Assembly (NCBI RefSeq): GCF_004352825.1
Contig: NZ_SJRW01000001.1
Coordinates: forward strand, 124,001 to 188,000
Source of the DNA: Luteimonas arsenica
Lineage (GTDB): Bacteria; Pseudomonadota; Gammaproteobacteria; Xanthomonadales; Xanthomonadaceae
Direction: 5' to 3'
DNA length: 64,000 bases
Part shown: positions 11,238-20,103 of the stretch, piece after piece
Numbering within the stretch: the stretch's first letter is position 1
How the letters are laid out: each line of letters opens with the position of its first letter
Translations under genes and position numbers: made by a program
Notes under the pieces: model-generated
Seen by the model: only the letters and a program-made list of their open reading frames with translations
Told to the model about the DNA's origin: nothing
The model's database searches: none

Positions 11238-12086
11238 TCAGCCCAATGCGTCAGCCACGAACGGCGGCAATACCTGTGCCGCCTTGTGCATGTCGGCGCT
11301 GTAGTACTTCGTCGCGAACGTCTTCGCCGCCGCATCCGCCTCGCGGAAGCCGAAGCCGCGGCCGCCCTTGCGCGCCAGGGTGCAGCTCCACCAGCCGGTG
11401 GGATAGCAGGGCTGCGGGAAGGGCAGGGTCTGGAAGCTGTCGAAGCCGGCCTTGCCCATCTCGGCGCGCATTTCCTGGATCAGATCCAGCAGCACCAGCG
11501 GCGATTCCGACTGCTGCACCAGGATGCCGTCGTCCTTCAGTGCACGGAAGCAGCTTTCGAAGAAGGCCTTGTTGAACAGGCCCTCGGCCGGGCCGACCGG
11601 ATCGGTCGAGTCCACGATCACCACGTCCAGGCTGCCCGGGGCGCAGTTCGCCATGTAGGCGATGCCGTCGTCGAACAGCACCTCGGCGCGCGGGTCATTG
11701 TTGGACTCGCACAGCTCGGGGAAGTACTTCTCCGCCATGCGCGTGACCTGCTCGTCGATGTCGCACTGCACGGCCTTTTCCACGCCCGGGTGGCGCAGCA
11801 CCTCGCGCAGGGTGCCGCAGTCGCCGCCGCCGATGATGACCACGTTCTTCGGGTCGGCGTGGGTGAACAGCGCCGGGTGGGTCATCATCTCGTGGTAGAG
11901 GAAGTTGTCGCGCGTGGTGACCATCATCGCGCCGTCGATCAGCATGACGTTGCCCCAGTCGGTCGACTCGTAGACCTCGATCTTCTGGAACGGCGACTGC
12001 ACCTCGTCGAGCTTGCGCGTGATGCGGTAGCCGATGGCGGAGCCGGCGGGGTCGAAGTTCTCGTAGAGCCAGGTGGGGGCGGTCAT
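11238..12086 (-). CDS. speE: spermidine synthase
   Basis: A 282-residue aminopropyltransferase transferring the propylamine group from decarboxylated SAM to putrescine. Visible are the N-terminal beta domain (WGNVMLIDGAMMVTTRDNFLYHEMM), the nucleotide loop IGGGDCGTLREVLRHP, the acidic DID pair, and the catalytic VDSTDPVGPAEGLF. The CYPTGWWS motif near the C-terminus is also family-typical. It is divergent from speA, and each gene has a TACAAT-type -10 element in the shared intergenic region. Confidence 0.96.
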   Translation of the reverse strand: MTAPTWLYENFDPAGSAIGYRITRKLDEVQSPFQKIEVYESTDWGNVMLIDGAMMVTTRDNFLYHEMMTHPALFTHADPKNVVIIGGGDCGTLREVLRHPGVEKAVQCDIDEQVTRMAEKYFPELCESNNDPRAEVLFDDGIAYMANCAPGSLDVVIVDSTDPVGPAEGLFNKAFFESCFRALKDDGILVQQSESPLVLLDLIQEMRAEMGKAGFDSFQTLPFPQPCYPTGWWSCTLARKGGRGFGFREADAAAKTFATKYYSADMHKAAQVLPPFVADALG

Positions 12087-12121
12087 GCGACAGGTGTCCG
12101 TGGAGCGTGGCGGAAGCGGGA

Positions 12122-12127
12122 ATTGTA
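12122..12127 (-). promoter_or_regulatory. candidate -10 element of speE
   Basis: TACAAT on the minus strand inside CCCTACAATTCCC, 36 bp upstream of the speE start. The same CCCTACAATT sequence occurs in mirror position for speA. Confidence 0.45.
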
Positions 12128-12245
12128 GGGCGGGCGCCGCCCCGCCGTCATGACGCCGCGGTGACGCGGGCGCGCCCAGGTCGGGCGGAGCACGCTCCGA
12201 CAGGCTGCGGACAGGCTCGGGCGTGTGGCCGGCCGTGGGCGGCCC

Positions 12246-12251
12246 TACAAT
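12246..12251 (+). promoter_or_regulatory. candidate -10 element of speA
   Basis: TACAAT inside CCCTACAATTGCCC, 35 bp upstream of the speA start, mirroring the speE element at 12122-12127. No clear -35 match is visible in this GC-rich stretch. Confidence 0.45.
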
Positions 12252-12285
12252 TGCCCATCACCCCACGCCCCACGGATTCCCGCCC

Positions 12286-14175
12286 ATGAGCGCATGGTCC
12301 ATCGACCAGGCCCGCAAGACCTATTCGATCCCGCACTGGTCCTCGGGCTACTTCGACGTCGACGGCGCCGGCCGCGTCGTGGTGCGTCCGCGCGGCGCCG
12401 GCGGGCCGTCGATCCCGCTGCCCGAGGTCGTGGACCGCGCGCTGGCGCAGGGCGGCAACATGCCCCTGCTGCTGCGCTTCCCCGACGTGCTCGGCGACCG
12501 CCTGGCCGCGCTGCAGGCCGCGTTCGCGCAGGCGCAGGCCGACTGGGAGTACGAAGGCGGCTACACCGCGGTCTACCCGATCAAGGTCAACCAGCACCGC
12601 GGCGTGGCCGGCACCCTGGCCTCGCACGCGGGCGAAGGCTTCGGCCTGGAGGCGGGCAGCAAGCCCGAGCTGATGGCGGTGCTGGCGCTGTCGCGCCACG
12701 GCGGCCTGGTGGTCTGCAACGGCTACAAGGACCGCGAGTACATCCGCTTGGCCCTGATCGGCCGCAAGCTGGGCATGAACGTCTTCATCGTGGTCGAGAA
12801 GCCCTCCGAGCTGAAGCTGGTGATGGAGGAGTCCAAGGCGCTGGGCGTGGAGCCGGTGCTCGGCGTGCGCATGCGCCTGGCCTCGCTGGGCGCGGGCAAG
12901 TGGCAGAACTCCGGTGGCGACAAGGCCAAGTTCGGGCTCAGCCCGCGCCAGCTGCTGGACCTGTGGAAGTCGCTGCGCGATGCCGGCATGGGCGATGCGC
13001 TGAAGCTGCTGCACTTCCACATGGGCTCGCAGATCTCCAACGTGCGCGACATCGCGCGCGGCATGCGCGAGGCCACGCGCTACTTCGTCGAACTCTCGCA
13101 GCTCGGCGCATCGATCGACTACGTCGACGTCGGCGGCGGCCTGGGCATCGATTACGAGGGCACGCGCTCGCGCAGCTACAACTCGGTCAACTACCGGATG
13201 GCGCAGTACGCATCCACCATCGTGCAGCCGCTGGCCGACGCCTGCGCCGAGGCCGGCCTGCGCCAGCCGCGCATCGTCACCGAGTGCGGCCGCGCGATGA
13301 CCGCGCACCACGCGGTGCTGGTGGCCAACGTCTCCGAGGTCGAGGCCGCGCCCGAAGGCCGCGTGCCGGACGCGCACGACGACGAGCCGGCGGTGATCCG
13401 CAACCTGCGCGAGATCCATTCCGAGATCGACCAGCGCCCGGCGGTGGAGCTGTTCCACGAGGCCGCGCACCACCATGCCGAAGGCCTGAGCCTGTACGCC
13501 CTGGGCCAGCTCGACCTGGTGCACCGCGCGCGCATCGACGACCTGTTCTACGCCATCGCCCACGCGGTGAAGGCGCGCCTGACGTACGACGAGAAGAGCC
13601 ACCGCCCGCTGCTGGACGAGCTCAACGAGCGCCTGGTCGACAAGTACTTCGTCAACTTCAGCGTGTTTGAGTCGATGCCGGACGTCTGGGCGATCGACCA
13701 GGTGTTCCCGATCGTGCCGATCGAGCGCCTGGACGAACGCCCGGAGCGCCGCGGCATCATCGCCGACCTGACCTGCGACTCCGACGGCAAGATCGACACC
13801 TACGTCGAGAACGAGGACCTGGACACCTCCCTGCCGCTGCACGAACTGCGCGCCGGCGAGAGCTACCGCCTGGGCTTCTTCCTGGTGGGTGCCTACCAGG
13901 AAATCCTGGGCGACATCCACAACCTGTTCGGCGACACCGACGCGATCGAAGTCAAGGTGGAGGGCGACGGGTATTCGATCGTCCAGCAGCGGCGTGGCGA
14001 CACCACCGATGTGATGCTGGATTACGTCGGCTACAGCGTGGACGACCTGCGCGCGAGCTATGACGCCAAGGTGGCCGCGGCGAAGCTGCCGGCGGACGAG
14101 TCCGCGCGCCTGCGCGAGGCGCTGGAGGCGGGGTTGACGGGCTATACCTATCTGGACGATTCGCCGCTGGAGTGA
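12286..14175 (+). CDS. speA: biosynthetic arginine decarboxylase
   Basis: A 629-residue PLP enzyme of the SpeA family, converting arginine to agmatine for putrescine synthesis. The PLP lysine is K100 in VYPIKVNQHRGV; the phosphate-binding loop is GGGLGIDYEGT; the catalytic cysteine is C497 in DLTCDSDGKID. The start at 12286 gives the family N-terminus (MSAWSIDQARKTYSIPHWS); the frame is open further upstream. Divergent from speE, so both polyamine steps can be co-regulated from one region. Confidence 0.96.
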   Translation: MSAWSIDQARKTYSIPHWSSGYFDVDGAGRVVVRPRGAGGPSIPLPEVVDRALAQGGNMPLLLRFPDVLGDRLAALQAAFAQAQADWEYEGGYTAVYPIKVNQHRGVAGTLASHAGEGFGLEAGSKPELMAVLALSRHGGLVVCNGYKDREYIRLALIGRKLGMNVFIVVEKPSELKLVMEESKALGVEPVLGVRMRLASLGAGKWQNSGGDKAKFGLSPRQLLDLWKSLRDAGMGDALKLLHFHMGSQISNVRDIARGMREATRYFVELSQLGASIDYVDVGGGLGIDYEGTRSRSYNSVNYRMAQYASTIVQPLADACAEAGLRQPRIVTECGRAMTAHHAVLVANVSEVEAAPEGRVPDAHDDEPAVIRNLREIHSEIDQRPAVELFHEAAHHHAEGLSLYALGQLDLVHRARIDDLFYAIAHAVKARLTYDEKSHRPLLDELNERLVDKYFVNFSVFESMPDVWAIDQVFPIVPIERLDERPERRGIIADLTCDSDGKIDTYVENEDLDTSLPLHELRAGESYRLGFFLVGAYQEILGDIHNLFGDTDAIEVKVEGDGYSIVQQRRGDTTDVMLDYVGYSVDDLRASYDAKVAAAKLPADESARLREALEAGLTGYTYLDDSPLE

Positions 14176-14242
14176 TTTCGGTGCCGGGGGTGGTGCTCCG
14201 GCCCATGGACGGGGCGGGGATTGTTGCCACTTGGCCCGGAAG

Positions 14243-14875
14243 CTACCGCTGCAGCGTCAACGCCGCTTCCATGATTGGCTTGGCCCAGTCGGGAATGGCC
14301 TTGAATCCGTCGATATCGGTTGGCCAGGAGATGCCTTGCTCTTCCATCTGCAGCAGCAGCCGCGGATCGGGCACTTGGGCTCCGGGCAGTGCATCGACGC
14401 TGTTGTCGTAGACCTGCAGCTGCGACAGGTGCGGCAGCAGCGCGATCAGGTTGGAAAGCGAGGAGACATAGCGCTCGTGGATCTTCGTCGAGGGAATGTC
14501 ATGCCCGCCACCGGCCACGCGCAGGCGCACGCGGGCGATGTGGTGTTCCGGCGAGTCCAGTCCGCAGAACCACATGGCGACATCATGGGTGGCCGTGGCG
14601 GCACGCAGCCTTGCCGCGATCGAGTTGCCGCCCAGGGTGGTTTCGAAGGCGTGGTCGCGGCCCTGCACGATGGCCTTGTCCAGGCGGCGCACGCCTTCCT
14701 GCCAGGCGATCCCGTTGGCTTCGGCCAGCGGGCAGCCGGTCAATGCGCTCCACTCGCGCGCGTACGTGTCCGGGTTGAACCAGGTGAGCCCTGACTGCGC
14801 CAGTGCCCGCCCGCCCAGGGAACTCTTGCCGGCGCCGTTGACGCCGGCGAGGACGTAGACCAGTGGGCGCGACAT
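14243..14875 (-). CDS. zeta-toxin-like P-loop kinase
   Basis: A 210-residue P-loop kinase of the zeta-toxin/COG4185 type. Walker A is GVNGAGKSS at residues 11-19; FNPDTYAREW carries the likely catalytic Asp region; HAFETTLGG and STKIHERYVSSLSNL correspond to substrate and lid segments. Zeta toxins phosphorylate UDP-N-acetylglucosamine; whether this one does is not shown. It lies 2 bp downstream of a Phd-type antitoxin gene on the same strand, so it is probably the toxin of a type II system with an unusual antitoxin partner. Confidence 0.75.
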   Translation of the reverse strand: MSRPLVYVLAGVNGAGKSSLGGRALAQSGLTWFNPDTYAREWSALTGCPLAEANGIAWQEGVRRLDKAIVQGRDHAFETTLGGNSIAARLRAATATHDVAMWFCGLDSPEHHIARVRLRVAGGGHDIPSTKIHERYVSSLSNLIALLPHLSQLQVYDNSVDALPGAQVPDPRLLLQMEEQGISWPTDIDGFKAIPDWAKPIMEAALTLQR

Positions 14876-14877
14876 GC

Positions 14878-15234
14878 CTAGGTGTTCTCGCCGGCGATCA
14901 CCTTGCCATCCAGTGCGAGCGGCCTGCGCAGGATGTCGCGCAGCCTGTCCCCGGCGTCGGGTGCCTCCAGTGACTCCAGTCGCGCGTCGTACCTGGCCCG
15001 AAGTTCGGCCACTGCGGCGCGATCCCGTTCACCCGCAGCCTGCAGCCGTGCCATCAGGCGCTCGTACTCGGCCATCGGCAGGATCACGGCCTCGGGCTCG
15101 TTGTGGTTGGTTACCACGACCCTGCCGTGGCGGTGGACGGTTTTCATCACGCCGCGCCAGCCGAGCTTCTTGACGTCGGAGGCGGGGGTGCGGGGGGCTT
15201 CGTCCAGGGTGTCGGTCGGGTAGGGGGCGGGCAT
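14878..15234 (-). CDS. Phd/YefM-like antitoxin
   Basis: A 118-residue protein with a Phd/YefM-type core: MKTVHRHGRVVVTNHNEPEAV followed by ILPMAEYERLMARL, the strand-helix signature of prevent-host-death antitoxins. The N-terminal 30 residues (MPAPYPTDTLDEAPRTPASD) are an extension, and the C-terminal part (LRDILRRPLALDGKVIAGENT) is a likely toxin-binding region. It is upstream of, and spaced 2 bp from, the zeta-like kinase gene. An AT-rich inverted repeat lies just upstream of its start, consistent with autorepression. Confidence 0.75.
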   Translation of the reverse strand: MPAPYPTDTLDEAPRTPASDVKKLGWRGVMKTVHRHGRVVVTNHNEPEAVILPMAEYERLMARLQAAGERDRAAVAELRARYDARLESLEAPDAGDRLRDILRRPLALDGKVIAGENT

Positions 15235-15259
15235 GGGCTTGCTCCGGTGCGGACTGGAT

Positions 15260-15286
15260 CCAATATACCCTTTTTCACCATATTGG
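15260..15286. promoter_or_regulatory. operator candidate of the Phd/zeta locus
   Basis: Inverted repeat with 7-bp arms, CCAATAT (15260-15266) and ATATTGG (15280-15286), and a 13-bp T-rich spacer, 26-52 bp upstream of the antitoxin start at 15234. It is the most AT-rich spot locally and a plausible autorepression site. Confidence 0.5.
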
Positions 15287-15321
15287 CCTGAATGGGATAT
15301 TCGGGCATGTGCCGGCGGCGG

Positions 15322-15349
15322 GTGGGGATGCGGCTGTAGCCGTTCCCGC
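15322..15349. repeat. degenerate REP-like hairpin
   Basis: GTGGGGATGCGGCT, loop GT, AGCCGTTCCCGC: an imperfect version of the GTGGGAGCGGCT hairpin seen at 28078 and elsewhere. It is a single unit between the Phd locus and the DMT transporter gene. Confidence 0.4.
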
Positions 15350-15374
15350 GGGAGTTCCTGAAAGGAGAGGCCTG

Positions 15375-15839
15375 CTAAAGGGCCGGGGGTGGGGATTTCC
15401 AGGGGGCGGCGACCAGCACCACGCCCAGCAGCACCAGCACGGCGCCTGTGATCCGGGTCCAGTCAGCGGGGCGCTGCGCCTGCAGCACGCCGAAGTGGTC
15501 GAGCAGCATCGAGGCCACGACCTGGCCCAGCACGGCCAGGCAGATCGCCGCCGCGGCGCCCACGCGCGGGATCAGCAGGGTGAACACGGCCACGTAGACC
15601 GCACCCAGCACACCGCCGACCCAGATCCAGGCCGGGAAGCGGGCGTCGGGCGCGGCGCCCCAGGGCGTGCGCGCGACCAGCAGCCAGGCGCCCAACACCA
15701 CGCTGCCGACCAGGAACGACACGAAGGCCGCCATCACCGGGCCATGCAGCGCGGTGGCGAGGCGCGCGTTGACCAGGCCCTGCAGAGGGAGGATCGCGCC
15801 GATGGCCACGATCACCAGCATCGCGAGCCAGGGGTTCAT
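15375..15839 (-). CDS. DMT superfamily transporter, YdcZ/DUF606 type
   Basis: A 154-residue integral membrane protein with about five hydrophobic helices (LAMLVIVAIGAILPLQGLVNARLA; MAAFVSFLVGSVVLGAWLLVA; WIWVGGVLGAVYVAVFTLLIPRVG; AAAICLAVLGQVVASMLLDHFG; TRITGAVLVLLGVVLVAAPW). The PLQGLVNARLA segment and the VYVAVF..L..RVGAA pattern are typical of the small YdcZ (DUF606) drug/metabolite transporters. The start overlaps the stop of ydfG by 4 nt (ATGA), so they are co-translated. Substrate unknown. Confidence 0.82.
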   Translation of the reverse strand: MNPWLAMLVIVAIGAILPLQGLVNARLATALHGPVMAAFVSFLVGSVVLGAWLLVARTPWGAAPDARFPAWIWVGGVLGAVYVAVFTLLIPRVGAAAAICLAVLGQVVASMLLDHFGVLQAQRPADWTRITGAVLVLLGVVLVAAPWKSPPPAL

Positions 15840-16585
15840 GGCGCCCGGTGGATCTGCAGCCCCGCCAGTGACTGGCTTACCGGCATCACTTCCAGGCGGT
15901 TGATGTTGAGGTGTGGCGGCAGGTTCGCGATCCACCAGGTGGACTCGGCGATGTCGGCCGCGGTGATCGGCTGCGCGCCGGCGTACAGGGTGTCGGACGC
16001 CGCCTGGTCCCAGCCGGTGCGCACAAGGGTGAACTCGGTTTCCGCCAGCCCTGGCTCGATCACGCTCACGCGCACGCCGGTGCCGTGCAGGTCGGAGCGC
16101 AGGTTGAGCGAGAACTGTTCGACGAAGGCCTTGGTGGCGCCGTAGACGTTGCCGCCGGCGTAGGGATAGACGCCCGCGATCGAGCCGATGTTGACGATCG
16201 CGCCGCGGCGTTCGATCAGCACCGGCAGCAGGCGGTGGGTGATGGCGACCAGGGCGGTGACGTTGGTGTCGATCATCTGCCGCCACTGCGCGAGGTCGCA
16301 GGCCGGCGCGGGCGCGGTGCCGAGCGCGAGGCCGGCGTTGTTGACCAGCAGGTCGACGTCGCGGAAGGGCGCGGGAATGGCGTCGAGCGCGGCGGCCATG
16401 GCGTCGGCGTCGCGGATGTCGAAGCAGGCGGTGTGGACGCGGTCGCGGCCCAGGCGTTCGGCCAGCGCGTCGAGGCGGTCCTGGCGGCGGCCGGTGGCGA
16501 CGGCGCGCCAGCCGTTGCCGACGAAGCGTTCGACGATCGCGGCGCCGAAGCCGGCGGTGGCGCCGGTGACAAGCAGGGTTTTCAT
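15836..16585 (-). CDS. ydfG: YdfG-like NADP-dependent 3-hydroxy acid dehydrogenase (SDR)
   Basis: A 249-residue classical SDR that closely resembles E. coli YdfG, an NADP+-dependent 3-hydroxypropionate/serine dehydrogenase that also reduces malonic semialdehyde. It shows the cofactor motif GATAGFG, the NADP-selecting GRRQDRL, NNAGLALG, the catalytic YGATK after NIGSIAGVYPYAGGNV, and the YdfG-like C-terminus HLNINRLEVMPVSQS then AGLQIHR. Length matches the 248 of E. coli. Coupled to the downstream DMT transporter gene. Confidence 0.9.
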   Translation of the reverse strand: MKTLLVTGATAGFGAAIVERFVGNGWRAVATGRRQDRLDALAERLGRDRVHTACFDIRDADAMAAALDAIPAPFRDVDLLVNNAGLALGTAPAPACDLAQWRQMIDTNVTALVAITHRLLPVLIERRGAIVNIGSIAGVYPYAGGNVYGATKAFVEQFSLNLRSDLHGTGVRVSVIEPGLAETEFTLVRTGWDQAASDTLYAGAQPITAADIAESTWWIANLPPHLNINRLEVMPVSQSLAGLQIHRAP

Positions 16586-16587
16586 CC

Positions 16588-17394
16588 TCAGCGCGCGCGG
16601 ATCGCCAGGGCTTCGAGGCCGCCGTTGCCGAGCTTCTGCTTGGCTTCGGCCAGTTCGGACGCGGTGCCGTAGGGCCCCATGCGTACGCGGTGCATGGTGC
16701 GGCCGTCGATCTCGGCGGTCTCCACCCGGGCCACCAAGCCGAGCATGGCGATGCGCGCCTTCAGCGTTTCGGCGTCGGAATTGCTGGCGAAGGAGCCGGC
16801 CTGGAGGATGTAGCGGGCACCGTCGGCGGCGGCCGGCGGGGTCGCGGCGGCGGTGCTGGCCGCCGGCGGCTGCGCGCGCGTGGACGGAGGCTGTGCCGGT
16901 GCGGTGGGCTGCGCCGGTGTGGGCGTAGTGGCACCCGCCAGGTCGGCGGCATCGGGATCGCGCTCCTGCTGCTGCGCCGCGCGCTCACGGGCCAGCAGTT
17001 CCTGCTGCCGCTGCTGCTCGGCGCGCGCGCTGGCGGCCAGTTCGGCGTCGCTCATGGCCACTTCCTGCCCCGGGAGCAGGGTGTAGAAGTCGTACTGCGT
17101 TTCCTGCGTCGCCGGCTCCGCGGGGCGCTCGGTGGATGCCGGGCGTGCGGGTGCCGGCGCGTCGTCGGCCACGCTGTCGCCGGCCTCGGGGCTGGCGGCG
17201 GCCGGGGTCGCGTCGGGGTTCGGCGTGGGCCGGAAGAAGCCCTGGTCGTCCCCGGACTTGAGCAGCTTCGGCGCCGCCATGATCACCACGATCGTCAGCA
17301 GCACGCCGATGATCATCCATGCCCAGCCCGGCAGCGGTGCGCTGCTGCCGCCGCCGGTGCGGCGGGCCTGGGACTTGCCACGCTTGACTGCCAC
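16588..17394 (-). CDS. SPOR-domain cell division/envelope protein (FtsN-like)
   Basis: A 268-residue bitopic membrane protein. It has a basic cytoplasmic N-terminus (VKRGKSQARR), one transmembrane helix (about residues 24-42), a long low-complexity Pro/Ala linker, and a C-terminal SPOR domain from about residue 190 (GARYILQAGSFASNSDAETL to MHRVRMGPYGTASELAEAKQKL). SPOR domains bind denuded septal glycan, and this architecture is that of FtsN-like proteins; FtsN identity itself is not proved. The GTG start immediately follows the argS stop (TAAGTG), so it is translated from the argS message. Confidence 0.85.
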   Translation of the reverse strand: MAVKRGKSQARRTGGGSSAPLPGWAWMIIGVLLTIVVIMAAPKLLKSGDDQGFFRPTPNPDATPAAASPEAGDSVADDAPAPARPASTERPAEPATQETQYDFYTLLPGQEVAMSDAELAASARAEQQRQQELLARERAAQQQERDPDAADLAGATTPTPAQPTAPAQPPSTRAQPPAASTAAATPPAAADGARYILQAGSFASNSDAETLKARIAMLGLVARVETAEIDGRTMHRVRMGPYGTASELAEAKQKLGNGGLEALAIRAR

Positions 17395-19083
17395 TTACAT
17401 CGCCTCCGGGGCCTGCACGCCCAGTACTTCAAGTCCGTTTGCCAGCACCTGGCGGGCGGCCAGCGCCAGCGCCAGGCGCGCGTCGCGCACGTCGGCCTCG
17501 TCCACCAGGAACTGGTGATCGTTGTAATACGACTGGAAGGCCTGTGCCAGCTCCAGCAGGTACTGCGCCACCAGGTGCGGCTCCAGCAGCTGCCCGGCCG
17601 TGGCCAGCAGCTCCGGCCAGCGGCTGATCGCAGTCACCAGCTCCAGCGTCGCGGCGCTGTCGAGATCCAGCGGTCGTGCCAGCCCGTTGTCCAGGTCGAA
17701 GCCCAGGCCGCGCTCCTTCAGCTGCCGCAGCAGGCCGCAGATGCGCGCGTGCGAGAGCTGCACGTAGTACACCGGGTTGTCGAGCGACTGGCTGCGCGCC
17801 AGGTCGATGTCGAACACCAGCTGCGAGTCGGGCTTGCGCGCGACCAGGAACCAGCGCGTGGCGTCGCGGCCGGCTTCGTCGATCAGGTCGCGCAGCGTCA
17901 GGTAGCTGCCCGCGCGCTTCGAGAGCTTCACTTCCTCGCCGCCGCGCATCACCGTGACCATCTGGTGCAGCACGTACTCGGGATAGCCCTGCGGGATCCC
18001 GCGGTCGAGCGCCTGCAGGCCGGCCTTCACCCGCGCCAGCGAGCCGTGGTGGTCGGCGCCGAGCTCGGTGATCGCGCGCTCGTAGCCGCGCTCCCACTTC
18101 GACAGGTGGTAGGCGACGTCGGGCACGAAGTAGGTGTAGGTGCCGTCGGACTTGCGCATCACGCGGTCCTTGTCGTCGCCGAAGGCGGTGGTGCGCAGCC
18201 ACAGCGCGCCGCCGTCCTCGTAGGCGTGGCCGCCTTCGACCAGCTGGCGCACGGTCTCCTCGACCTTGCCGTCGGCGTACAGCGAGGACTCCAGGAAATA
18301 CACGTCGAAGGCCACGCCGAAGGCGGCGAGGTCGCCGTTCTGCTCGTTGCGCAGGTACGCGACTGCGAAGCGGCGGATCGAATCGATGTCGTCGGCGTCG
18401 CCGCTGCCGGTGACCACCTGGCCCTCGACCTCGACGCTGCCGCCGTCGAGGAAGGCGCGGGCGACGTCGGCGATGTAGTCGCCGCGGTAGCCGTCCTCGG
18501 GCCAGCCGGCGTCGTCGGGGACCAGGCCCTTGGCGCGCGCCTGCACCGACTTCGCCAGGTTCTCGATCTGCACGCCGGCGTCGTTGTAGTAGAACTCGCG
18601 CTTCACGTCCCAGCCGTTGGCATCGAGCACGCGCGCGATGCAGTCGCCGATCACCGCCGCGCGGCCGTGGCCGACGTGCAGCGGGCCGGTGGGGTTGGCC
18701 GAGACGTATTCGACGCCGGCCACGCGGCCCGCGCCGCTGGCGTTGCGGCCGAAGGCTTCGCCCTGCGCGTGCACTTCGCGCAGCTGGCGCTGCCAGGCTT
18801 CGGGCGCGAGGCGGAAATTGAGGAAGCCGGGGCCGGCGATCTCGACGGATGCGATGTCGCCGCCGGTGGGGATGGCTTCGGCCAGCGCCTGCGCGATCGC
18901 GCGCGGGTTGTTGCGCGCGGGCTTCGCGAGCAGCATCGCGGCGTTGCTGGAGAAGTCGCCGTGCGCGCGCTCCTTGGGCCGCTCGATCACGAAGTCGGGC
19001 GTGGCCAGGTCGGAAGGCAGGATGCCCTGCGTGCGGAGGGCGGCGATGCCCTGTTCGACCAGGGCCTTGAGCGTTGATTTCAC
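17395..19083 (-). CDS. argS: arginyl-tRNA synthetase
   Basis: Class I arginyl-tRNA synthetase of 562 residues. The HIGH-type motif is HVGH in [16 protein letters not shown]; the KMSKS-like loop is KLSKRAG; the N-terminal Add1 domain ([18 protein letters not shown]) and the C-terminal DALR anticodon domain are present. The GTG at 19083 is chosen because the family N-terminus ([10 protein letters not shown]) starts there; the frame is open upstream without family similarity and no strong Shine-Dalgarno is visible. Followed directly by a SPOR-domain gene; radC lies upstream on the same strand. Confidence 0.95.
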   Translation of the reverse strand: MKSTLKALVEQGIAALRTQGILPSDLATPDFVIERPKERAHGDFSSNAAMLLAKPARNNPRAIAQALAEAIPTGGDIASVEIAGPGFLNFRLAPEAWQRQLREVHAQGEAFGRNASGAGRVAGVEYVSANPTGPLHVGHGRAAVIGDCIARVLDANGWDVKREFYYNDAGVQIENLAKSVQARAKGLVPDDAGWPEDGYRGDYIADVARAFLDGGSVEVEGQVVTGSGDADDIDSIRRFAVAYLRNEQNGDLAAFGVAFDVYFLESSLYADGKVEETVRQLVEGGHAYEDGGALWLRTTAFGDDKDRVMRKSDGTYTYFVPDVAYHLSKWERGYERAITELGADHHGSLARVKAGLQALDRGIPQGYPEYVLHQMVTVMRGGEEVKLSKRAGSYLTLRDLIDEAGRDATRWFLVARKPDSQLVFDIDLARSQSLDNPVYYVQLSHARICGLLRQLKERGLGFDLDNGLARPLDLDSAATLELVTAISRWPELLATAGQLLEPHLVAQYLLELAQAFQSYYNDHQFLVDEADVRDARLALALAARQVLANGLEVLGVQAPEAM

Positions 19084-19171
19084 GGGGGTCGCAGCGGGAA
19101 CGTACGGCCGCTCATTGTACGCGAGGCGCCCCCTGCGCCCGGCCCCGCGACTGAACAGCGGCTGCGCTCCT

Positions 19172-19224
19172 CCCCCCCCCATGCCTGCAGGCGGTGCCGC
19201 TTGCCCGGCCGGCGGCCGCCGGCC
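19172..19224. repeat. C9 tract and 18-bp palindrome in the radC-argS gap
   Basis: A run of nine C residues (19172-19180) is followed by the perfect palindrome GGCCGGCGGCCGCCGGCC (19207-19224), which abuts the radC stop codon. The palindrome could act as a weak terminator or stabiliser for radC; no T-tract follows. Confidence 0.45.
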
Positions 19225-19899
19225 CTACACCCAGCCGCGCGCCGCTAGCGACACCGGCGCGCCGTCGCCGATCACGAAGTGGTCCAGCAGGCGCACGTCG
19301 ACCAGGTGCAGGGCCTGCTTCAGGCGGGCGGTGACCGCGCGGTCGGCGGCGCTGGGTTCGCTGCTGCCGCTGGGGTGGTTGTGGCCGACGATCACCGCGG
19401 CGGCGTTGTGGCCCAGCGCCCGGCGGACGACCTCGCGCGGGTGCACCTCGGCGCCGTCGACGGTGCCGCGGAACAGCTCCTCGAAGGCCAGCGCCCGGTG
19501 CCGGGTGTCCAGGAACAGGGCGGCGAACACCTCGCTGGGCTGCCCGCGCAGGCGCTGGGCGAAGTAGCGCCCGGCGGCATGCGGATCGGTCAGGGCCTCG
19601 CCGCGCTCCAGGCGCGAGGCCAGGTGGCGGCTGGCCAGCTCCAGCGCGGCCCCCAGCTGGCACGCGCTGGCGGGGCCGAGGCCGGGCAGCTTGACCAGGC
19701 CCGGGGGCGGAAGCTCGAGTAGCCGGCGCAGCGGACCATGGTCGGCCAGCAGCCGGCGCGCGGTGGCCACCGCATCCAGCCCGCGCACGCCGGAGCCCAG
19801 GAACAGCGCCAGCAGCTCGGCGTCCGACAGCACCGCCGCGCCGCGCGCCAGGAGCTTCTCGCGCGGGCGCTCGCTGCTGGGCCAGTCGCGGATGTGCAT
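19225..19899 (-). CDS. radC: RadC/YsxL-family JAB-domain protein
   Basis: A 224-residue RadC protein: an N-terminal helix-hairpin-helix region ([19 protein letters not shown]) and a C-terminal JAMM/MPN+ metalloprotease-like domain with [14 protein letters not shown], which supplies the two zinc-binding histidines and the aspartate. The domain's cellular substrate is unknown; the name radC is historical. The start ATG at 19899 gives the family N-terminus ([20 protein letters not shown]). It is divergent from coaC, the usual neighbour in this clade. Confidence 0.93.
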   Translation of the reverse strand: MHIRDWPSSERPREKLLARGAAVLSDAELLALFLGSGVRGLDAVATARRLLADHGPLRRLLELPPPGLVKLPGLGPASACQLGAALELASRHLASRLERGEALTDPHAAGRYFAQRLRGQPSEVFAALFLDTRHRALAFEELFRGTVDGAEVHPREVVRRALGHNAAAVIVGHNHPSGSSEPSAADRAVTARLKQALHLVDVRLLDHFVIGDGAPVSLAARGWV

Positions 19900-20060
19900 G
19901 GGCGGGACTCCGGTGGAGATGGTCGTCGGCCGCCGGCGCGTCACGGCAAGGGATGGGCCGCGTGGCAGATCGATCGGGGGCGCCAGCGCCGGCAGCCGAC
20001 GTGGGGTCATTGCACGCGATCGGCGGGCGCGCCGCCGCCGGTCGGCCACGGACCTTCGGG

Positions 20061-20066
20061 TAAGCT
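20061..20066 (+). promoter_or_regulatory. weak -10 candidate for coaC-coaB-dut-algC
   Basis: TAAGCT in GGGTAAGCTGTC, 38 bp upstream of coaC in the radC/coaC divergent region. No -35 box is evident. Confidence 0.25.
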
Positions 20067-20103
20067 GTCGGACCCTTCCCGGGTCAGGACATTCCCAGCG
20101 CGC

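Noticed and set aside
19172-19180. Poly-C phase-variable tract
   Set aside because: It is nine C residues outside any coding region and about 90 bp from the argS start; no evidence that it switches a gene.
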